A DNA stretch of 5,462 bases from JBICHM01 sp043101835. GTDB lineage: Bacteria > Planctomycetota > Phycisphaerae > Phycisphaerales > UBA1924. The stretch covers positions 1 to 5,462 of the forward strand of contig JBICHM010000071.1 of NCBI GenBank assembly GCA_043101835.1, read 5' to 3'. A program made the translations under genes and the position numbers. The notes under the pieces were generated by a model. It did not search any database. It was not told where the DNA came from and saw only the letters and a list, made by a program, of their open reading frames with translations. Below are positions 4,499-5,462 of the stretch, one piece after another (the first letter of the stretch is position 1; each line of letters starts with the position of its first letter).

Positions 4499-5371
4499 AT
4501 GCCCGACACCGGTCCACCACCCGGCGCGCTCCGCCCCGACGGCTCGTTCGCCATCGACGCCGGCGCCGGAATCGACGCCCTCCGCGACACCGAATGGCTG
4601 CTGACCACCGGCCTCGGGGGGTTCGCCATGGGCAGCGCGCTGGGAATGCCCACGCGTCGCTACCACGCCTTGCTCATCGCCAGCGACGCCCCACCCACCC
4701 ATCGCGTCCTCGCGCTCGCCCAGGTCGCCGACACCCTGCTGCTGCGACGCAGCGCCGACACCCGGCGCATCGACCTGGCCACCTTTGCCTTCCGCGGCGT
4801 CCCGCTGCATCCCGACGGCCACACCCGACTGCGCCGCTTCGAGAAGGGCCTCGCCTGCCGCTGGGTCTTCGAGATCGACGGCCACGAGGTCGTGCGCGAG
4901 CTCACGCTCGGCGAAGACGAGGAGCGCGCCACGCTGCGGTGGATCCTCCCCCCCGCGCTCGCGCACGGCGCGATCGAAGTCACCCCCCTCGTCGCCCTGC
5001 GCGACTTCCACGCGCTGCTCAGCGAGCGCACGGCGCCGCGCTACCAGGTGGACGCCGACCGCAGCGAGTGCCTCATCGGCGCCGGTGGGAGCGCCTTGCG
5101 CCTCATGAGCGCCGGCGGCGCCTTCACGCACGACAGCCACTGGTGGCGCGACTTCCAGTACGCCGTCGAAGCCCGGCGCGGCTTCCCGGCCTGCGAAGAC
5201 CTCTACGCCCCCGGCCGCTTCCGCCTCACCGGCGAACCCCAGCCCGACGGCTCGGCCATCTGCGAACTCGTCGCGGTCTTCGAACCCCCGAGCCGCGCCC
5301 CCGCACGCACGCGCCGAGGCGAGCGCATCGAGCGCGCCGCCGGCGCGATCGCGGCGGGCGCGCCGAAATAA
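4499..5371 (+). CDS. Glycogen debranching enzyme, archaeal type, N-terminal domain (ends at in-frame TAA)
   Basis: The 290 residues match the N-terminal beta-rich domain (GDE_N) of bacterial/archaeal-type glycogen debranching enzymes, which hydrolyse alpha-1,6 branch points in glycogen in the cytoplasm. Visible hallmarks are TEWLLTTGLGGFAMG and RRYHALLIAS (residues 31-62; family TEWLLtNGlGGfamGtxxGxxtRRYHgLLvA), PLVALRDFHAL (163-173), and WWRDFQYAVEARRG with CEDLYAPGRFRL (215-243; family RGxdxxEDLyxPG). The family is usually about 650-750 residues, with the catalytic (alpha/alpha)6-barrel following; here TAA (5369-5371) stops the frame before it. Matching sequence resumes in the same frame after the stop. 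The start at 4499 is chosen because homology begins shortly after it, while the in-frame ATG at 4319 would translate the palindromes. The gene is divergent from the flagellar genes and has no clear ribosome site. Confidence 0.88.
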   Translation: MPDTGPPPGALRPDGSFAIDAGAGIDALRDTEWLLTTGLGGFAMGSALGMPTRRYHALLIASDAPPTHRVLALAQVADTLLLRRSADTRRIDLATFAFRGVPLHPDGHTRLRRFEKGLACRWVFEIDGHEVVRELTLGEDEERATLRWILPPALAHGAIEVTPLVALRDFHALLSERTAPRYQVDADRSECLIGAGGSALRLMSAGGAFTHDSHWWRDFQYAVEARRGFPACEDLYAPGRFRLTGEPQPDGSAICELVAVFEPPSRAPARTRRGERIERAAGAIAAGAPK

Positions 5372-5462
5372 TGCGCTCCCGCCGCAGCGCGCGCGCTAGC
5401 GCCCGCCGCCGACGCTTTCATCGTCCGCCCGCGCACGCGCGCCGGCGGGGGCCCCCCCCACC
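5372..5462 (+). pseudogene. In-frame continuation of the debranching enzyme after the TAA
   Basis: Continuing in exactly the same reading frame beyond TAA, the sequence reads CAPAAARALAPAADAFIVRP then RTRAGGGPPP, and leaves the window. In this family the linker after the N-terminal domain contains an (L)xxAAdxFiVxR segment just before the catalytic-domain motif AGYPWFxDWGRD, so AADAFIVRPR is the expected next piece with no base gained or lost. The TAA therefore looks like a single-codon nonsense change (for example GAA to TAA) or a base-call error. The last bases are a G5-C8 run prone to sequencing error. The match is short, so confidence is moderate. Confidence 0.6.

Noticed and set aside
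4160..5140. 326-residue minus-strand open frame opposite the debranching gene
   Set aside because: Its Gly/Ala/Arg/Glu-rich composition is typical of antisense shadow frames, and the plus strand carries clear GDE_N motifs over the same bases.

Overview
The window is GC-rich bacterial DNA with dense, mostly bacterial-style gene packing. It carries a flagellar filament-cap operon, an N-terminal piece of an archaeal-type glycogen debranching enzyme and the C-terminal end of an M16 zinc peptidase. This mix, a very large FliD and small lone palindromes between genes suggest a planctomycete, possibly of the Phycisphaerae. That assignment is inference from gene content and composition, not from any marker gene.

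Layout, left to right. Bases 1-269 hold two pieces of one M16-peptidase C-terminal domain in opposite orientations: an upstream piece on the minus strand (1-133) and the final piece on the plus strand (128-269, ending in TGA). They meet at a shared GCGCAG/CTGCGC, as a short inversion or a fold-back chimera would produce. Bases 270-377 lie between convergent gene ends and hold two near-identical CACTGGCAG/CTGCCAGTG hairpins. Then come three minus-strand genes read right to left: a 66-residue unrecognised protein (3963-4163), fliD (991-3846, 951 residues) and fliS (378-848). GC-rich hairpins lie in front of fliD and between fliD and fliS.

Bases 4164-4498 form a divergent intergenic region. Its main content is a nested palindrome array (4372-4470) with four ATGCAT cores at spacings of 22, 31 and 22 bases, just upstream of the plus-strand glycogen debranching gene. 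That gene begins at 4499, probably without a Shine-Dalgarno site, and is open to an in-frame TAA at 5369-5371. Family-like sequence continues in the same frame beyond the TAA to the window edge.

Functionally, FliD caps the growing flagellar filament and FliS is the cytosolic flagellin chaperone; the small upstream gene probably shares their transcript. The debranching enzyme belongs to storage-glucan metabolism and is a separate, divergently transcribed unit. Both damaged genes lie at the window ends. If the window is a whole contig, assembly or amplification error is a serious competing explanation for both anomalies.
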